Of a stretch of 64,000 nt of DNA, positions 12,771 to 24,615 are shown piece by piece. The stretch lies in NCBI RefSeq assembly GCF_010994035.1, contig NZ_WIXN01000005.1, forward strand, positions 62,001-126,000, given 5' to 3'. Each line of letters opens with the position of its first letter. Position 1 is the stretch's first letter. Source of the DNA: Virgibacillus aidingensis. GTDB lineage: Bacteria; Bacillota; Bacilli; Bacillales; Amphibacillaceae. The notes below the pieces were generated by a model that did no database searches, was not told where the DNA came from, and was given only the letters and a program-made list of their open reading frames with translations. The position numbers were made by a program, and so were the translations under genes.

Positions 12771-12774
<4 letters not shown>
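9577..12774 (+). CDS. carB: Carbamoyl-phosphate synthase, large subunit
   Basis: 1065 residues. Two homologous halves each carry an ATP-grasp domain (starts near residues 5 and 550: [14 protein letters not shown] and [14 protein letters not shown]; glycine-rich loops TLGGTGGGM and VIGGSRMEI), then an MGS-like allosteric domain at the C-terminus (about 930-1065) which binds effectors in relatives. It makes carbamoyl phosphate from bicarbonate, ammonia and two ATP. It overlaps carA by eight bases and pyrK by four, indicating tight translational coupling. Confidence 0.98.
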
Positions 12775-15130
<2,356 letters not shown>

Positions 15131-15147
<17 letters not shown>

Positions 15148-15745
15148 TTTGGCAAGGGATTTATTAAGCATAAAAGCGGTTCAGATTAATCCAGATCACT
15201 ATTTTACCTGGACATCCGGCATAAAATCACCGATCTATTGTGATAACCGACTAACCATGTCATACCCTTTCATCCGGAAAAAAATTACGAAAGCATTTGT
15301 TGAACTTGTGGAGAAAGAAGAGGAAAAGCCGGATGTTATTGCGGGATGTGCAACAGCTGGAATCCCCCATGCTGCATGGCTTGCGGATGAACTTCATCTT
15401 CCTATGGTTTATGTGCGTTCCAAACCAAAAGCCCATGGGAAAGGAAACCAAATAGAGGGTGAAATAAAAGAAGGACAAAAAGTGCTGGTGATTGAAGACC
15501 TGATTTCCACCGGCGGATCATCTATTGATACAGCGAATGCCCTAAGAAAAGCAGGTATGGAGGTTATTGGCGTCTTTGCTATTTTTACTTATGGCATCAG
15601 GCAGTCAGCGGCTTCTTTTGTCGGGGAAAACCTGAAACTCAGGACCCTTACCGATTTTGATCAGTTAATAGATGTTTTAGCGGAAGATGGGGAACTCCAG
15701 GAGAAAGATAAAAAGAAACTGCTGGAGTGGAGAAATGGGTTGTAG
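15131..15745 (+). CDS. pyrE: Orotate phosphoribosyltransferase
   Basis: 204 residues, last gene of the pyr operon. It joins orotate and PRPP to OMP. The PRPP-binding motif is [16 protein letters not shown] near residues 118-133; [13 protein letters not shown] is the conserved N-terminal segment. AAAGGAG inside pyrF precedes the ATG. A terminator follows. Confidence 0.97.
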
Positions 15746-15768
15746 AAGTTTATTCTCGGTGTAAATGA

Positions 15769-15808
15769 AAAACATGGGATACTTTTTACTGAAGTAACCC
15801 ATGTTTTT
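15769..15808 (+). terminator. Terminator of the pyr operon
   Basis: Stem AACATGGG / CCCATGTT, extended inside by TACT / AGTA, then TTTTTA. It closes the operon after pyrE. Confidence 0.85.
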
Positions 15809-15881
15809 ATTCGAAAGCGGGTGAGTGGGATTTCCCTAATTTCATCATGTAATCCTTAAAATCCAAAGTTATCCAATTATC

Positions 15882-16643
15882 CTATAACGTACATAAAACG
15901 AACCATTCATCAATCGTAAAATGCTGGATCTTCCCATTTTCAATTTCTATATTAAAATATTGTTTTACATCATTAGAAGCATTCATTATAAATTCTTCCA
16001 CAATTTTTTGTTCCTCTTCACTGCCTGACGTCCGATTTACCCACTCCCCATAGGGCAGCATTTTTCTTCTCTTTTGCTCATGAAGGATTTCCATTTTAGT
16101 TTCAGATAAAAGTTCTTTCCATTCACTTATTTTTAGTGAACGGACATGGCTGTAATCCCGGATTTTTTCCAGTTTATTAATAAAAGCATCATATTTTTCA
16201 TCAGCTGGAGCTACGTTATCAATCAGTAAAAATTTTCCCTTTTCCTTTAATACACGCTTTACTTCACGTATGAACTGATCGGGGTGTGGAAAATGATGTG
16301 CAGCAATCCGGCAGGTAACAATACCAAAGGTATGATTTAAAAATGGCAGCTGCTCTGCATCAGCAATGACATAATCAATATTCGAATATCCACTTAGATG
16401 ATCAGCTGTATTTTCCAGCATTTCCTTAGTAATATCTGTTGCAACCACTCTTGTCACATATGGTGAAAGTTGTTTTGCAGTATGCCCTCCGCCTGTGGCA
16501 ATATCCAATGCAATCATACCGGCTTTTGGATTCAGCCATTCGGTTAACAGAGTCAAATCCCTGCTATTACTATGGGTACTGCTTGATACGTATGCTTTTC
16601 TGTTTTTCGAAAACATACGTTTAGCATCCTTTTTTACTGACAT
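15882..16643 (-). CDS. Class I SAM-dependent methyltransferase
   Basis: 253 residues from the ATG at 16643, preferred because AAAGGATGG sits at good spacing; an in-frame ATG at 16652 touches the ribosome binding site. Motif I is ALDIATGGGHTAKQL near residues 46-60, with an acidic strand end (VVATDIT) and the motif RIAAHHFPHPDQFIREVKRVLK typical of UbiE/Methyltransf_11 proteins. The substrate is unknown; small-molecule methylation is the usual role. It is transcribed divergently from the LysR gene and converges on the pyr operon, and is not part of the conserved Bacillus order. Confidence 0.85.
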   Translation of the reverse strand: MSVKKDAKRMFSKNRKAYVSSSTHSNSRDLTLLTEWLNPKAGMIALDIATGGGHTAKQLSPYVTRVVATDITKEMLENTADHLSGYSNIDYVIADAEQLPFLNHTFGIVTCRIAAHHFPHPDQFIREVKRVLKEKGKFLLIDNVAPADEKYDAFINKLEKIRDYSHVRSLKISEWKELLSETKMEILHEQKRRKMLPYGEWVNRTSGSEEEQKIVEEFIMNASNDVKQYFNIEIENGKIQHFTIDEWFVLCTL

Positions 16644-16751
16644 ATTTACCATCCTTTCCCTATATAAATATCATATGATGATTAATGCAATAAGTAAAAT
16701 AGTAGTTTATAATAAATAATAATAACTAATACTTATCCAAGGAAGATGAAT

Positions 16752-17627
16752 ATGAGAATAGATGACTATGCATTATTATTAAAATTACATGAAATAGGCA
16801 CCATCAGGGGGACTGCCAAAGCAGTGCTTATTTCCCAGCCTGCGGTTACCCAGCGCTTAAAATATATCGAGGATTACTTTGACAGAATGATATTTATTCG
16901 CACACCCAAGCGGTTGATACCTACACCTGCCGGGGAACTTATTTTAAAACATGCCGAAAAAATAATAGAAAAAGAAAAAGAAATAAAGAACAGCCTTGCA
17001 CAATCCAGCGAAGAGGTGCAGGGGACATTATCGATTGCCTGTTCTTCCCTGATCAGCCAGCGTTTTCTGCCGATGATTTTAGGTCAATTTACAAACCACT
17101 ACCCAAAAGTTGCGATTGAACTTGTAACAGGCATCAGTGAAGATATAAAACGCCATCATAAGAAGTATCATGTATGCATTATCCGTGGCGAAAAACTAAA
17201 AGAGAGTGTTTCTACCCGTTTATTTGATGATCCGCTTTATATTTTTGATACGGAACCATTTCCTGAAAAAGGTATAAAAGAAAGACCATTGATAGCCTTC
17301 AACAGTGACGACAGCATGCATGAACTAGTGGACAACTGGCTCTATCATCATCAGGAGGATATTAAGCCCGTGAAAACAATTACAGTGGATCAGATAGAAA
17401 CTTGTAAACAATTTATGAAACAGGGACTGGGAATGGCAGTCCTGCCTGAAAGTGTGTCTGATTCAATGAAAAAAGATTACCCGCATTTGCCGCTGACTTT
17501 AAATGGAGAGCCAGTTACAAGAGCTACATGGCTTTGCTATCAGGAAGGCATAAAAGAGCTGCCGCAAGTCAATCATTTTATTGAAGCTTTAAAAAATTAT
17601 TCGTTTCTAAAACAGCGGTTGGATTAG
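16752..17627 (+). CDS. LysR-family transcriptional regulator
   Basis: 291 residues from the ATG at 16752, since AAGGAAG is six bases upstream; the in-frame ATG at 16746 directly abuts it. The N-terminal winged helix-turn-helix is clear (GTIRGTAKAVLISQPAVTQRLKYIE), followed by the linker helix and a periplasmic-binding-type effector domain (about 90-285). The target and ligand are not recognisable. It is divergent from the methyltransferase gene, a common LysR arrangement, so that gene is the first candidate target; the ohr gene just downstream is another. TATAAT at 16708-16713 is the likely -10. Confidence 0.9.
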   Translation: MRIDDYALLLKLHEIGTIRGTAKAVLISQPAVTQRLKYIEDYFDRMIFIRTPKRLIPTPAGELILKHAEKIIEKEKEIKNSLAQSSEEVQGTLSIACSSLISQRFLPMILGQFTNHYPKVAIELVTGISEDIKRHHKKYHVCIIRGEKLKESVSTRLFDDPLYIFDTEPFPEKGIKERPLIAFNSDDSMHELVDNWLYHHQEDIKPVKTITVDQIETCKQFMKQGLGMAVLPESVSDSMKKDYPHLPLTLNGEPVTRATWLCYQEGIKELPQVNHFIEALKNYSFLKQRLD

Positions 17628-17709
17628 ATTGCTGCCTTAGTCTGTGTTAAGTTTTACGAACCGGATAATAAGGAATACTATAAGCAGACAATAAAAAGGA
17701 GTGTTATTC

Positions 17710-18141
17710 ATGAGTGAAGTAATATTTACTAGCAGCGCTACTGCAAAAGGCGGCAGGGAAGGACATGTAACTTCCGGCAACGGGATCATCGATTTAAATC
17801 TGGTAAATCCGGCTGATAACACTTCCGGCAGCGGTACAAATCCGGAAGAATTATTTGCTGCGGGCTATGCTGCATGTTTTGACGGAGCTTTGAATCTGGT
17901 TGCTTCGAAAAAAAGAAAAAGCATAGATTCGGAGACAACAGCAGAGGTTGATTTTATGAAGGATGAGGAAGATGGCGGTTCTAAAATAGGAGTTCAGTTA
18001 AATATACAGATAAATGGAGTAAGTCCGGAGGAAGCAAGAGATTTAGCGGAAGCAGCACATAAGGTTTGCCCGTATTCAAAAGCAACAAGGGGAAATATAG
18101 AGGTTAAATTAAATCCGAAAGCAGTGGAGATCAGGGGTTAA
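17710..18141 (+). CDS. Organic hydroperoxide resistance protein (Ohr/OsmC family)
   Basis: 143 residues from the ATG at 17710, after AAAAAGGAG; an in-frame GTG at 17701 overlaps the ribosome binding site. Ohr proteins are thiol peroxidases that reduce organic and lipid hydroperoxides. Both redox cysteines are present: GYAACFDGAL (near residue 57) and KVCPYSKATRGNI (near residue 121). In Bacillus such genes are usually controlled by the MarR-type repressor OhrR; no OhrR gene lies here and the neighbour is a LysR regulator. It ends in a terminator that shares its stop codon. Confidence 0.93.
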   Translation: MSEVIFTSSATAKGGREGHVTSGNGIIDLNLVNPADNTSGSGTNPEELFAAGYAACFDGALNLVASKKRKSIDSETTAEVDFMKDEEDGGSKIGVQLNIQINGVSPEEARDLAEAAHKVCPYSKATRGNIEVKLNPKAVEIRG

Positions 18142-18168
18142 TCCTACCGGGGGTTAATCCCTTTTTTT
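18134..18168 (+). terminator. Terminator of the ohr gene
   Basis: Stem GGGGTTAA (18134-18141) / TTAATCCC (18154-18161) with one G-T pair, then seven T. The ohr stop codon forms part of the stem. Confidence 0.8.
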
Positions 18169-18262
18169 CTATGCCGGAAACTTGCCTGCTGTAAATGGAG
18201 GGGAGTTTGTTATAGTATAATTGAATGTATATAAATTATTTATGACTTATGGGGGAAATGAA

Positions 18263-18557
18263 ATGAAAAAAAGCAGTTGTCGCCTACGATAATTCACCAT
18301 TAAGCAAGAAAGGAATAGATGAAACTAAAAGTTTGGCTTTAATGTCTGTGCTGTCTAAGGTTCATTTTGTTTCTGTCATGAAGCTGAAAAGCATTAGCTT
18401 AAATAAACTAAGAAACCCGCAAGGTGATGGAACTGTAGTTGAAAGGTATTATTCCAAAGAAATAAATTCATTGGAGGAAACTTTTAAAGCAGACGGAATA
18501 CCGGCTTATTCTGAAGTATTAATTGCCGCAGCAAATGAAAATCAATATTGGGGATAG
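18263..18557 (+). pseudogene. Universal stress protein (UspA family), frameshifted and truncated
   Basis: GGGGGAAATGAAATG leads into a start at 18263, but a run of seven A (18266-18272) shifts the frame and gives a stop after nine codons. With six A the product would begin MKKAVVAYDNSPLSKKG, a typical UspA first strand, and continue through IDETKSLALM, VHFVSV and VLIAAAN to 18557. That is only 97 codons against about 140 for the family. The C-terminal half with the ATP-binding GSRG motif is gone. The last codon runs into the inverted end of the adjacent repeat element. Two independent lesions argue for a true pseudogene. Confidence 0.8.
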
Positions 18558-18839
18558 AGGCTGAGACATTATTTAAGCAATCCACGTGAAATGCAAACAA
18601 TAAACTAATCCAGCGGCGGAAATATACGCAGAGCCCTGTGGGAAGCAGGAGACCGGTGAGAGCCCACAGGGCGTTAGCCCCAAGAGGCTCGCTCCCCCCC
18701 CATCGGCAAAGCAGACACCGAGAAAACGACCAAAGGGAGTTTAAACGGATATCGCACTTGTGCCAATGTGGAAAGCGAAGTATATAAGCGCTGCTGTTGT
18801 TTGGATTTTAATAGATAAAATTACTTTTGCTCAGCCTCT
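18556..18839. repeat. 284-bp non-coding element with 10-bp inverted ends (MITE-like repeat)
   Basis: The ends are perfect inverted copies: AGAGGCTGAG (18556-18565) and CTCAGCCTCT (18830-18839). Inside is a strong perfect stem GCCCTGTGGG (18633-18642) / CCCACAGGGC (18663-18672) and a run of eight C near 18694-18701. No reading frame spans it. The segments GAGGCTCGCTCC and GGAAAGCGAAGTATATAAGCG resemble short interspersed repeats I associate with Bacillaceae genomes. It begins exactly where the usp fragment ends. No target-site duplication is visible and no second copy occurs in the window. Confidence 0.65.
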
Positions 18840-18873
18840 TTTCTCCCAACCCTGATAACATGATACAACATAG

Positions 18874-20583
18874 TCATTTCCCGTTTCTTAATAAATCTAC
18901 AATCTTTTTCTCCGGAGTGACAAAAACAGTTTTTTGATTATCGTAAATGACATAACCCGGCTTTGCCCCATTTGGTTTTCTAACATGCTTAACTTTTGTA
19001 TAGTCAACAGGAACTGAGGAAGATTGCTGTGATTTACTGTAATAGGCAGCAATTACAGCAGCTTCCAATAATGTTTCTTCGGAAGGATCACTGGAACGTA
19101 TGATGACATGTGAACCCGGTATATCCTTTGTGTGCAGCCATGTATCCTCTTTATGTGCAAGTTTCGCTGTGACATATTCATTTTGTTTATTGTTTTTGCC
19201 AACCAGTATAGTTGTTCCATCTGATGCCGTATATTTTTCCGGCACAGGCAGTTTTGGTTTGTTTTTTCCCTTTTTCTGTCTGATTTGTTTTTTCAGATAG
19301 CCTTCTTCCCTGAGTTCTTCCCGAATTTCCTCGATATCTTCCATATTGGCAACCTCAATTTGCTGAAGCAGTTGTTCCAGATACGTAATTTCTCTTTTTG
19401 TTTTGACGATTTCCCTGTCAATAATATCCTTGGACGTTTTTAACTTTTGATAAGTCTTGTAAAAGCTTTGCGCATTCTCGCTTGGCGTTTTATTCGGATT
19501 TAAATCTATGGTCAGCTCGCCCTGTTGCGGGTCGTAATAATCAGTCACCGTTACATGTGAATCGCCTTGTGAAACGAGATGCATATGTGCCGTCAGCAGT
19601 TCACCCATTTTTTGATAATGATCTTTGTTTTCCGCTTTTTTTAATGTTTGCCTATGTTTTTTCATCTTCCGGACATTTTTATCCTTCTCGTTTTTAATAA
19701 AACGGTATAGATCTTTTGTCTGCTGCTTAACTCTGTCCCGTTCTGCTTTTCCGGAGAAAAATTGATCGAGCATGCTGCTGGCAGATGAATAAGTTTCCTT
19801 TTCCCCTGATAAAAATGTGATGGGGATGACATGAAAATTCTCTTTATCATCCCGGTAGATTGAAGGCTCATAACGATGGGAATGGATCAGCTCCTGAATT
19901 TCAAGAAACTTTTCCATATATACCCGGGCATTCCCCAATTTTGCACGGGATACAATTTCTTTGGCAATGAACGGGGAGAAGCCAACGAAATGATTCACGA
20001 TTTGTCCTTCCAATTTGCCTTCATTAAAATCAAGTTTTCGGATGAATTGTTCACCGTCTATTTCCAATGGATTCAGCTTATCCTGCATCGGCGGAAGCAA
20101 ATAGTCATGTCCGGGTAAAATCGTCCGGTGCCTGTTCTGTGACACGGAAATATGTTTTAGGCTATCGATGATCATATCCCCATCGTTCAGGAGCATCACG
20201 TTGCTATGCTTTCCCATTAATTCCAGCATCAGCGTTTTATTGGAAATATCTCCAATTTCATTTCTGGCCTGTATGTGGAAAGAAACGATCCGTTCCATGC
20301 CATATTGCTTTATTTCTTTCAGCTGCGCTCCCAATATATGCTTTCTGAGCACCATGCAAAACATGGGTGCTTCCCTCGGATTTTGAAAAGATTCCGCTGT
20401 GATGTGAAAACGGGCGTAGGCTGGATGGATGGAAAAAAGCAGTGAATGATTTTTTCCATGGCTCCGGATGGTAAAAACAAGCTCGGTTGTGGTCGGCTGA
20501 TATATTTTCGTAATTTTTCCCGGAGTCAGTTGTCTATTTAATTCCGCTGTTACCGCGCGGGTAACGATTCCGTCAAATGGCAT
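18874..20583 (-). CDS. rqcH: NFACT-family ribosome quality control factor RqcH
   Basis: 569 residues from the ATG at 20583 after GAGGTGATTCT; the longer in-frame opening to 20745 has no ribosome binding site and overlaps the divergent gene. RqcH binds obstructed 50S subunits and recruits tRNA-Ala to add C-terminal alanine tails. NFACT-N spans about 1-240, a coiled coil about 270-430, and NFACT-R (DTWLHTKDIPGSHVIIR) about 440-550. At the site known as D97/R98 in B. subtilis, this protein reads E97-R98. Older annotations call the family fibronectin-binding (FbpA/YloA). Confidence 0.95.
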   Translation of the reverse strand: MPFDGIVTRAVTAELNRQLTPGKITKIYQPTTTELVFTIRSHGKNHSLLFSIHPAYARFHITAESFQNPREAPMFCMVLRKHILGAQLKEIKQYGMERIVSFHIQARNEIGDISNKTLMLELMGKHSNVMLLNDGDMIIDSLKHISVSQNRHRTILPGHDYLLPPMQDKLNPLEIDGEQFIRKLDFNEGKLEGQIVNHFVGFSPFIAKEIVSRAKLGNARVYMEKFLEIQELIHSHRYEPSIYRDDKENFHVIPITFLSGEKETYSSASSMLDQFFSGKAERDRVKQQTKDLYRFIKNEKDKNVRKMKKHRQTLKKAENKDHYQKMGELLTAHMHLVSQGDSHVTVTDYYDPQQGELTIDLNPNKTPSENAQSFYKTYQKLKTSKDIIDREIVKTKREITYLEQLLQQIEVANMEDIEEIREELREEGYLKKQIRQKKGKNKPKLPVPEKYTASDGTTILVGKNNKQNEYVTAKLAHKEDTWLHTKDIPGSHVIIRSSDPSEETLLEAAVIAAYYSKSQQSSSVPVDYTKVKHVRKPNGAKPGYVIYDNQKTVFVTPEKKIVDLLRNGK

Positions 20584-20601
20584 AGAATCACCTCTTCCGT
20601 A

Positions 20602-20610
20602 ATTATAGCA
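20602..20610 (-). promoter_or_regulatory. Extended -10 promoter of rqcH
   Basis: On the minus strand the sequence reads TGCTATAAT, an exact extended -10 element, about 20 bases before the rqcH start codon. No good -35 is seen, which is usual for extended -10 promoters. Confidence 0.6.
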
Positions 20611-20730
20611 TTTTTGCGGACAAGTCTGCATAGATATTATAAACAACAATGAAAAATCAAGTGGAAGATAAAGACAAGGACAGGCCAGATATGAAAATAC
20701 CGTTATAGTGCTTATTTGGAGGAATGTATG

Positions 20731-23385
20731 ATGAAATGGTATCAATTAGACGTGGAAAGCATAGAGAAAAAACTGCATGTATCCTCACACAAAGGGCTAA
20801 ATGCAAAACAGGTGAACCAAAGGCGAAATCAATACGGGGAAAATACTTTACAGGGACAAAAAAAGCCTTCCAGGTGGTTAATATTTTTAAAACAATTTCA
20901 GGATTTTATGGTCCTGGTCCTATTGGCAGCAACTTTGATAGCTGGTCTTCTGGGAGAATATATTGATGCTATTGCTATTATGGTAATCGTTCTGATTAAC
21001 GGATTTATAGGTTTTTTCCAGGAACAAAAAGCAGAAAAATCGATGGAGAAATTAAAAGAATTGTCCGCACCCATGGCCAACGTCCTTCGCCATGGAAAAT
21101 GGGAAAGGCTGTTGTCCAAAGAAGTAGTTGTCGGGGACATTGTCAAAATAAATAGTGGCGACCGTATTCCAGCTGACGTCAGAATTATAAAATCAAACAG
21201 TATGGAAACAGAGGAATCCGCATTAACGGGGGAATCACTTCCGGTTATGAAGCACGCCACCGCAATACCGGGTGATAATCTGGATGCCCAGGATCAAGTG
21301 AATATGGGGTTTATGGGAACACTGGTTACCCGGGGCTCAGGTTTGGGGATCGTAGTGGGCACTGGCATGAACACGGTGATGGGTCAAATTGCCTCATTAA
21401 TGGTAAATACGAAAAAAGTTATGACCCCGCTTGAACGAAAATTGGCCGAGCTTGGAAAAATATTAATCGTTGTTGCACTGCTGCTGACTGCCCTCGTAGT
21501 CGTACTTGGCGTATTGCAGGGTCATTCTGTCTACAATATGTTCTTGGCAGGTGTATCACTGGCCGTTGCAGCTATTCCCGAAGGACTTCCTGCCATTGTA
21601 ACGGTTGCTTTATCATTGGGTGTGCAGCGTATGATCAGGAAAAAGGCAATTGTCCGAAAGCTTTCAGCTGTAGAAACGCTCGGCTGTGCCTCTGTTATTT
21701 GTTCCGATAAGACCGGTACCATGACTGAAAATCAAATGACAGTCAAAGAACTTTACTTAAATGGAGAAAACATCTATGTCTCCGGGGACGGCTATGATTT
21801 ACGCGGGGATTATTTTCTCAACAGGAAAAAAATTGATGGAAAATTTCCCAATCTCAAATCCATGCTTTTAAATGGCATGCTATGCAATAACGCATCGCTT
21901 TTTGTTAAAAAGGGAAAGTACAATGTGGACGGTGACCCTACAGATGGTGCATTATTAATTGCTGCTAGAAAATTCGGGATTACACAAGGAACACCTGAAG
22001 CATACCGGATTATTAAGGAAATTCCTTTTGATTCCGATCGAAAGCGGATGAGTGTCATTGTGGAAGATGAGAATGGCATGCGTTTTTTGATTACAAAAGG
22101 AGCGCCTGATGTACTTCTTCCAAGGTCCGCATATTTCATGGATCGGGAAGGGCGCAAGGTGATGCGGCCATCTGATAAAAATGACATTGATCAAGCTGTG
22201 AATAATATGGCTAATAAGGCATTAAGAACCATTGCTATTGCTATACGCCCCATTTCCAAAAGCGATTCACTGAATACGCACTTTTTAGAAAAAGATCTTA
22301 CTTTTCTGGGTGTTTATGGCATGATTGATCCGCCTAGGAAAGAAGTAAAGTCGGCTATTGAGGAATGTAAAGAGGCAGGGATAAAAACGGTCATGATTAC
22401 CGGTGACCATGTGAAAACGGCTCAAGCCATTGCTAAAAACCTGAATCTGCTGCCTGAAGGAGGTTTGGTGCTCGAAGGATATCAGCTTAATAAAATGTCA
22501 GCGGAACAATTGGAGGATGTTATTGATGATACGTATGTATTTGCAAGGGTGACGCCTGAACATAAATTGAAAATCGTTAAAGCATTTCAAAACAGGGGAC
22601 ATATTGTGGCAATGACAGGGGATGGAGTAAATGATGCCCCGGCAATCAAGGCCAGTAATATTGGGATTAGCATGGGAATAAATGGTACGGATGTAACAAA
22701 AGAAGCATCCTCTCTCATTTTAATGGATGATAATTTTGCTACGATTAAATCAGCAATTAAAGAAGGCAGAAATATATATGAAAATATTCGTAAATTTATT
22801 CGATATTTACTGGCATCCAATGTCGGGGAAATATTAGTGATGTTATTTGCCATGTTGCTTGCAATGCCTCTGCCGCTAGTCCCTGTCCAAATACTTTGGG
22901 TTAATCTCGTAACGGACGGGCTGCCCGCCATGGCGCTGGGCCTGGATAAATCAGAAGGAGATGTGATGAAAAAGAAACCGAGAAATCCCATGGAGGGTAT
23001 ATTTGCAAGAGGCTTAGGGTATAAAATAATTTCCAGGGGGATACTGATCGGCGTAGTCACGTTAATTGCTTTTATGGCTGCTTATCAAAACAATCCGGAT
23101 AACCTGATTTACGGCCAGACTGTAGCGTTCACTACTTTGGTTATGGCACAGCTAATTCACGTGTTTGACTGCCGAAGTGAAAGGTCCGTGTTTGCACGAA
23201 ACCCATTTGAAAATATGTATCTTGTATTTGCTGTCCTATCTTCTTTATTACTGCTGTTGGTTGTTATATATTGGGAGCCGCTCCAGCCTATCTTCCATAC
23301 AACTGCACTCAGTTTAAGTGACTGGATATTTATAGGGGCAATGAGCGCGATTCCTACTGTATTGTTTGGCTTTACTAAAAAATAA
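20731..23385 (+). CDS. Calcium-type cation-transporting P-type ATPase (YloB-like)
   Basis: 884 residues from the ATG at 20731, with GGAGGA seven bases upstream; the ATG at 20728 is possible. A P2A-type ATPase: cation-ATPase N domain, actuator TGES motif (ALTGESLPV), phosphorylation motif [13 protein letters not shown] near residue 330, hinge motif [20 protein letters not shown] in M4 as in SERCA-type calcium pumps, and a six-helix C-terminal region. It is the counterpart of B. subtilis yloB next to rqcH, implicated in calcium export. Ion specificity is inferred from family. Confidence 0.93.
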   Translation: MKWYQLDVESIEKKLHVSSHKGLNAKQVNQRRNQYGENTLQGQKKPSRWLIFLKQFQDFMVLVLLAATLIAGLLGEYIDAIAIMVIVLINGFIGFFQEQKAEKSMEKLKELSAPMANVLRHGKWERLLSKEVVVGDIVKINSGDRIPADVRIIKSNSMETEESALTGESLPVMKHATAIPGDNLDAQDQVNMGFMGTLVTRGSGLGIVVGTGMNTVMGQIASLMVNTKKVMTPLERKLAELGKILIVVALLLTALVVVLGVLQGHSVYNMFLAGVSLAVAAIPEGLPAIVTVALSLGVQRMIRKKAIVRKLSAVETLGCASVICSDKTGTMTENQMTVKELYLNGENIYVSGDGYDLRGDYFLNRKKIDGKFPNLKSMLLNGMLCNNASLFVKKGKYNVDGDPTDGALLIAARKFGITQGTPEAYRIIKEIPFDSDRKRMSVIVEDENGMRFLITKGAPDVLLPRSAYFMDREGRKVMRPSDKNDIDQAVNNMANKALRTIAIAIRPISKSDSLNTHFLEKDLTFLGVYGMIDPPRKEVKSAIEECKEAGIKTVMITGDHVKTAQAIAKNLNLLPEGGLVLEGYQLNKMSAEQLEDVIDDTYVFARVTPEHKLKIVKAFQNRGHIVAMTGDGVNDAPAIKASNIGISMGINGTDVTKEASSLILMDDNFATIKSAIKEGRNIYENIRKFIRYLLASNVGEILVMLFAMLLAMPLPLVPVQILWVNLVTDGLPAMALGLDKSEGDVMKKKPRNPMEGIFARGLGYKIISRGILIGVVTLIAFMAAYQNNPDNLIYGQTVAFTTLVMAQLIHVFDCRSERSVFARNPFENMYLVFAVLSSLLLLLVVIYWEPLQPIFHTTALSLSDWIFIGAMSAIPTVLFGFTKK

Positions 23386-23393
23386 AAGTAAAA

Positions 23394-23430
23394 ACCCCTC
23401 TGATTGTTATTTGTCAGAGGGATTTTGTTT
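23394..23430 (+). terminator. Terminator after the P-type ATPase
   Basis: Stem CCCTCTGA (23396-23403) / TCAGAGGG (23414-23421) with a 10-base loop, then ATTTTGTTT. Confidence 0.88.
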
Positions 23431-23675
23431 GCAGAATTAAAGCAATATGAAGCAGGCTTTTCTAGTATTAGGCTAACTATATGGGATGGAAATTTGCACT
23501 GCAGGCGAAGGGGACAGTTTTCTTTCACATGCCATTAAAGTTATTTATCTGCCATGTATTATTAAATCTGCTGAGGTGCATATAAGGGGATCTTCAGTTG
23601 ACGTTGGATCAAGGACATTACGCTGTCTGAAAAGTTGACTTTTACATTTAATATCCCCTTACCAAAAGTCTCTGT
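23431..23675. other. Intergenic stretch without a recognised gene
   Basis: Between the ATPase terminator and the yloC promoter. No start codon with a ribosome binding site leads to a credible frame on either strand, and no strong hairpin is seen. A lone TTGACT occurs near 23634 without a matching -10. Confidence 0.6.
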
Positions 23676-23704
23676 TTTCAATTTTAGTATCATTGGCGTA
23701 TAAT
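23676..23704 (+). promoter_or_regulatory. Probable promoter of the yloC gene
   Basis: A perfect TATAAT at 23699-23704, with TTTCAA 17 bases upstream as a weak -35. The start of yloC is 20 bases downstream. Confidence 0.55.
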
Positions 23705-23724
23705 ACAAATATGGGTGTGATCAG

Positions 23725-24612
23725 ATGACAACAAGTATGACAGGCTATGGTGCAGATAAACTGCATATGGAAGACACTACAATTACTGTTGAAATTAAAA
23801 CGGTAAATCATCGCTTTTTTGATTTTACGGCTAAAATACCACGTTCTTTGTTATTTCTGGAGGATGCAATCAAAAAAGAAATCCAATCTTATTTTCACAG
23901 GGGAAGAATAGAAATCTATATTAATATAGAAGGAAAAGGATTTGTGGAAAAAAGCCTGCAGACGGATTGGAATTTGCTGGGGCAATACATTCATGAAATG
24001 AAATTGGCTAAAAAACGGTATGGATTGACAGGAGAAATTCCAGCTACAATTATCTCCGCCATTCCGGATATTATCTCCATACAGGAAAAAGAACAGCAGC
24101 CCGGGGATTTACAGGATGCAATTATAAAAAGTGTGCAGCAGGCCTGCTCGCAGGTTTTGAGAATGAGAAAAAAAGAAGGTGCATTTCTGCAAAAAGATTT
24201 AATGGAAAGAATTAAAACAGTAACCGGACTGACTAGGGAAATAGAGGCTATGCGTCCGAAAATTATAGAAGGATATAAAGAACGGATTGCAGAAAGAATA
24301 GCAGCAAATATAACTAATACAGCAAATTTGGATGAAGACAGGGTCCAACAGGAAATTATATTGCTTGCGGAAAAAGGAGATATAACGGAAGAATTAACCC
24401 GTTTGTACAGTCACTTCAAACAATTTTCTTCCTTGCTGCAGCAAAAACAGGATACACCAATCGGCCGCAAATTGGATTTTATTGCACAGGAAATTCATCG
24501 CGAGGCGAATACCATCGGTTCTAAATCCACGGATGCCGCATTGAGCGAGAAAATGATATTATTAAAGAGTGAAATGGAAAAAATAAAAGAACAACTTCAA
24601 AATATTGAATAA
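23725..24612 (+). CDS. yloC: YicC/YloC-family endoribonuclease
   Basis: 295 residues. It has the family N-terminus MTGYGADK, the motif EIKTVNHRFFDF and the C-terminal DUF1732 block (GRKLDFIAQEIHREANTIGSKS), which holds conserved Glu/His residues. E. coli YicC and B. subtilis YloC have been reported as RNA endonucleases. GGGTGTGATCAG precedes the ATG. In Bacillus it is followed by remA, gmk and rpoZ; here remA and rpoZ follow but gmk does not. Confidence 0.93.
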   Translation: MTTSMTGYGADKLHMEDTTITVEIKTVNHRFFDFTAKIPRSLLFLEDAIKKEIQSYFHRGRIEIYINIEGKGFVEKSLQTDWNLLGQYIHEMKLAKKRYGLTGEIPATIISAIPDIISIQEKEQQPGDLQDAIIKSVQQACSQVLRMRKKEGAFLQKDLMERIKTVTGLTREIEAMRPKIIEGYKERIAERIAANITNTANLDEDRVQQEIILLAEKGDITEELTRLYSHFKQFSSLLQQKQDTPIGRKLDFIAQEIHREANTIGSKSTDAALSEKMILLKSEMEKIKEQLQNIE

Positions 24613-24615
24613 AGG

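Noticed and set aside
18585-18760. Possible structured RNA gene or tRNA in the region after the usp fragment
   Set aside because: The strong stem has no cloverleaf, no CCA-like end and no promoter; the inverted ends of the whole segment point to a repeat element.
23134-23530. Minus-strand frames overlapping the end of the P-type ATPase
   Set aside because: They run across the terminator and the ATPase coding region, and have no ribosome binding sites or family resemblance.
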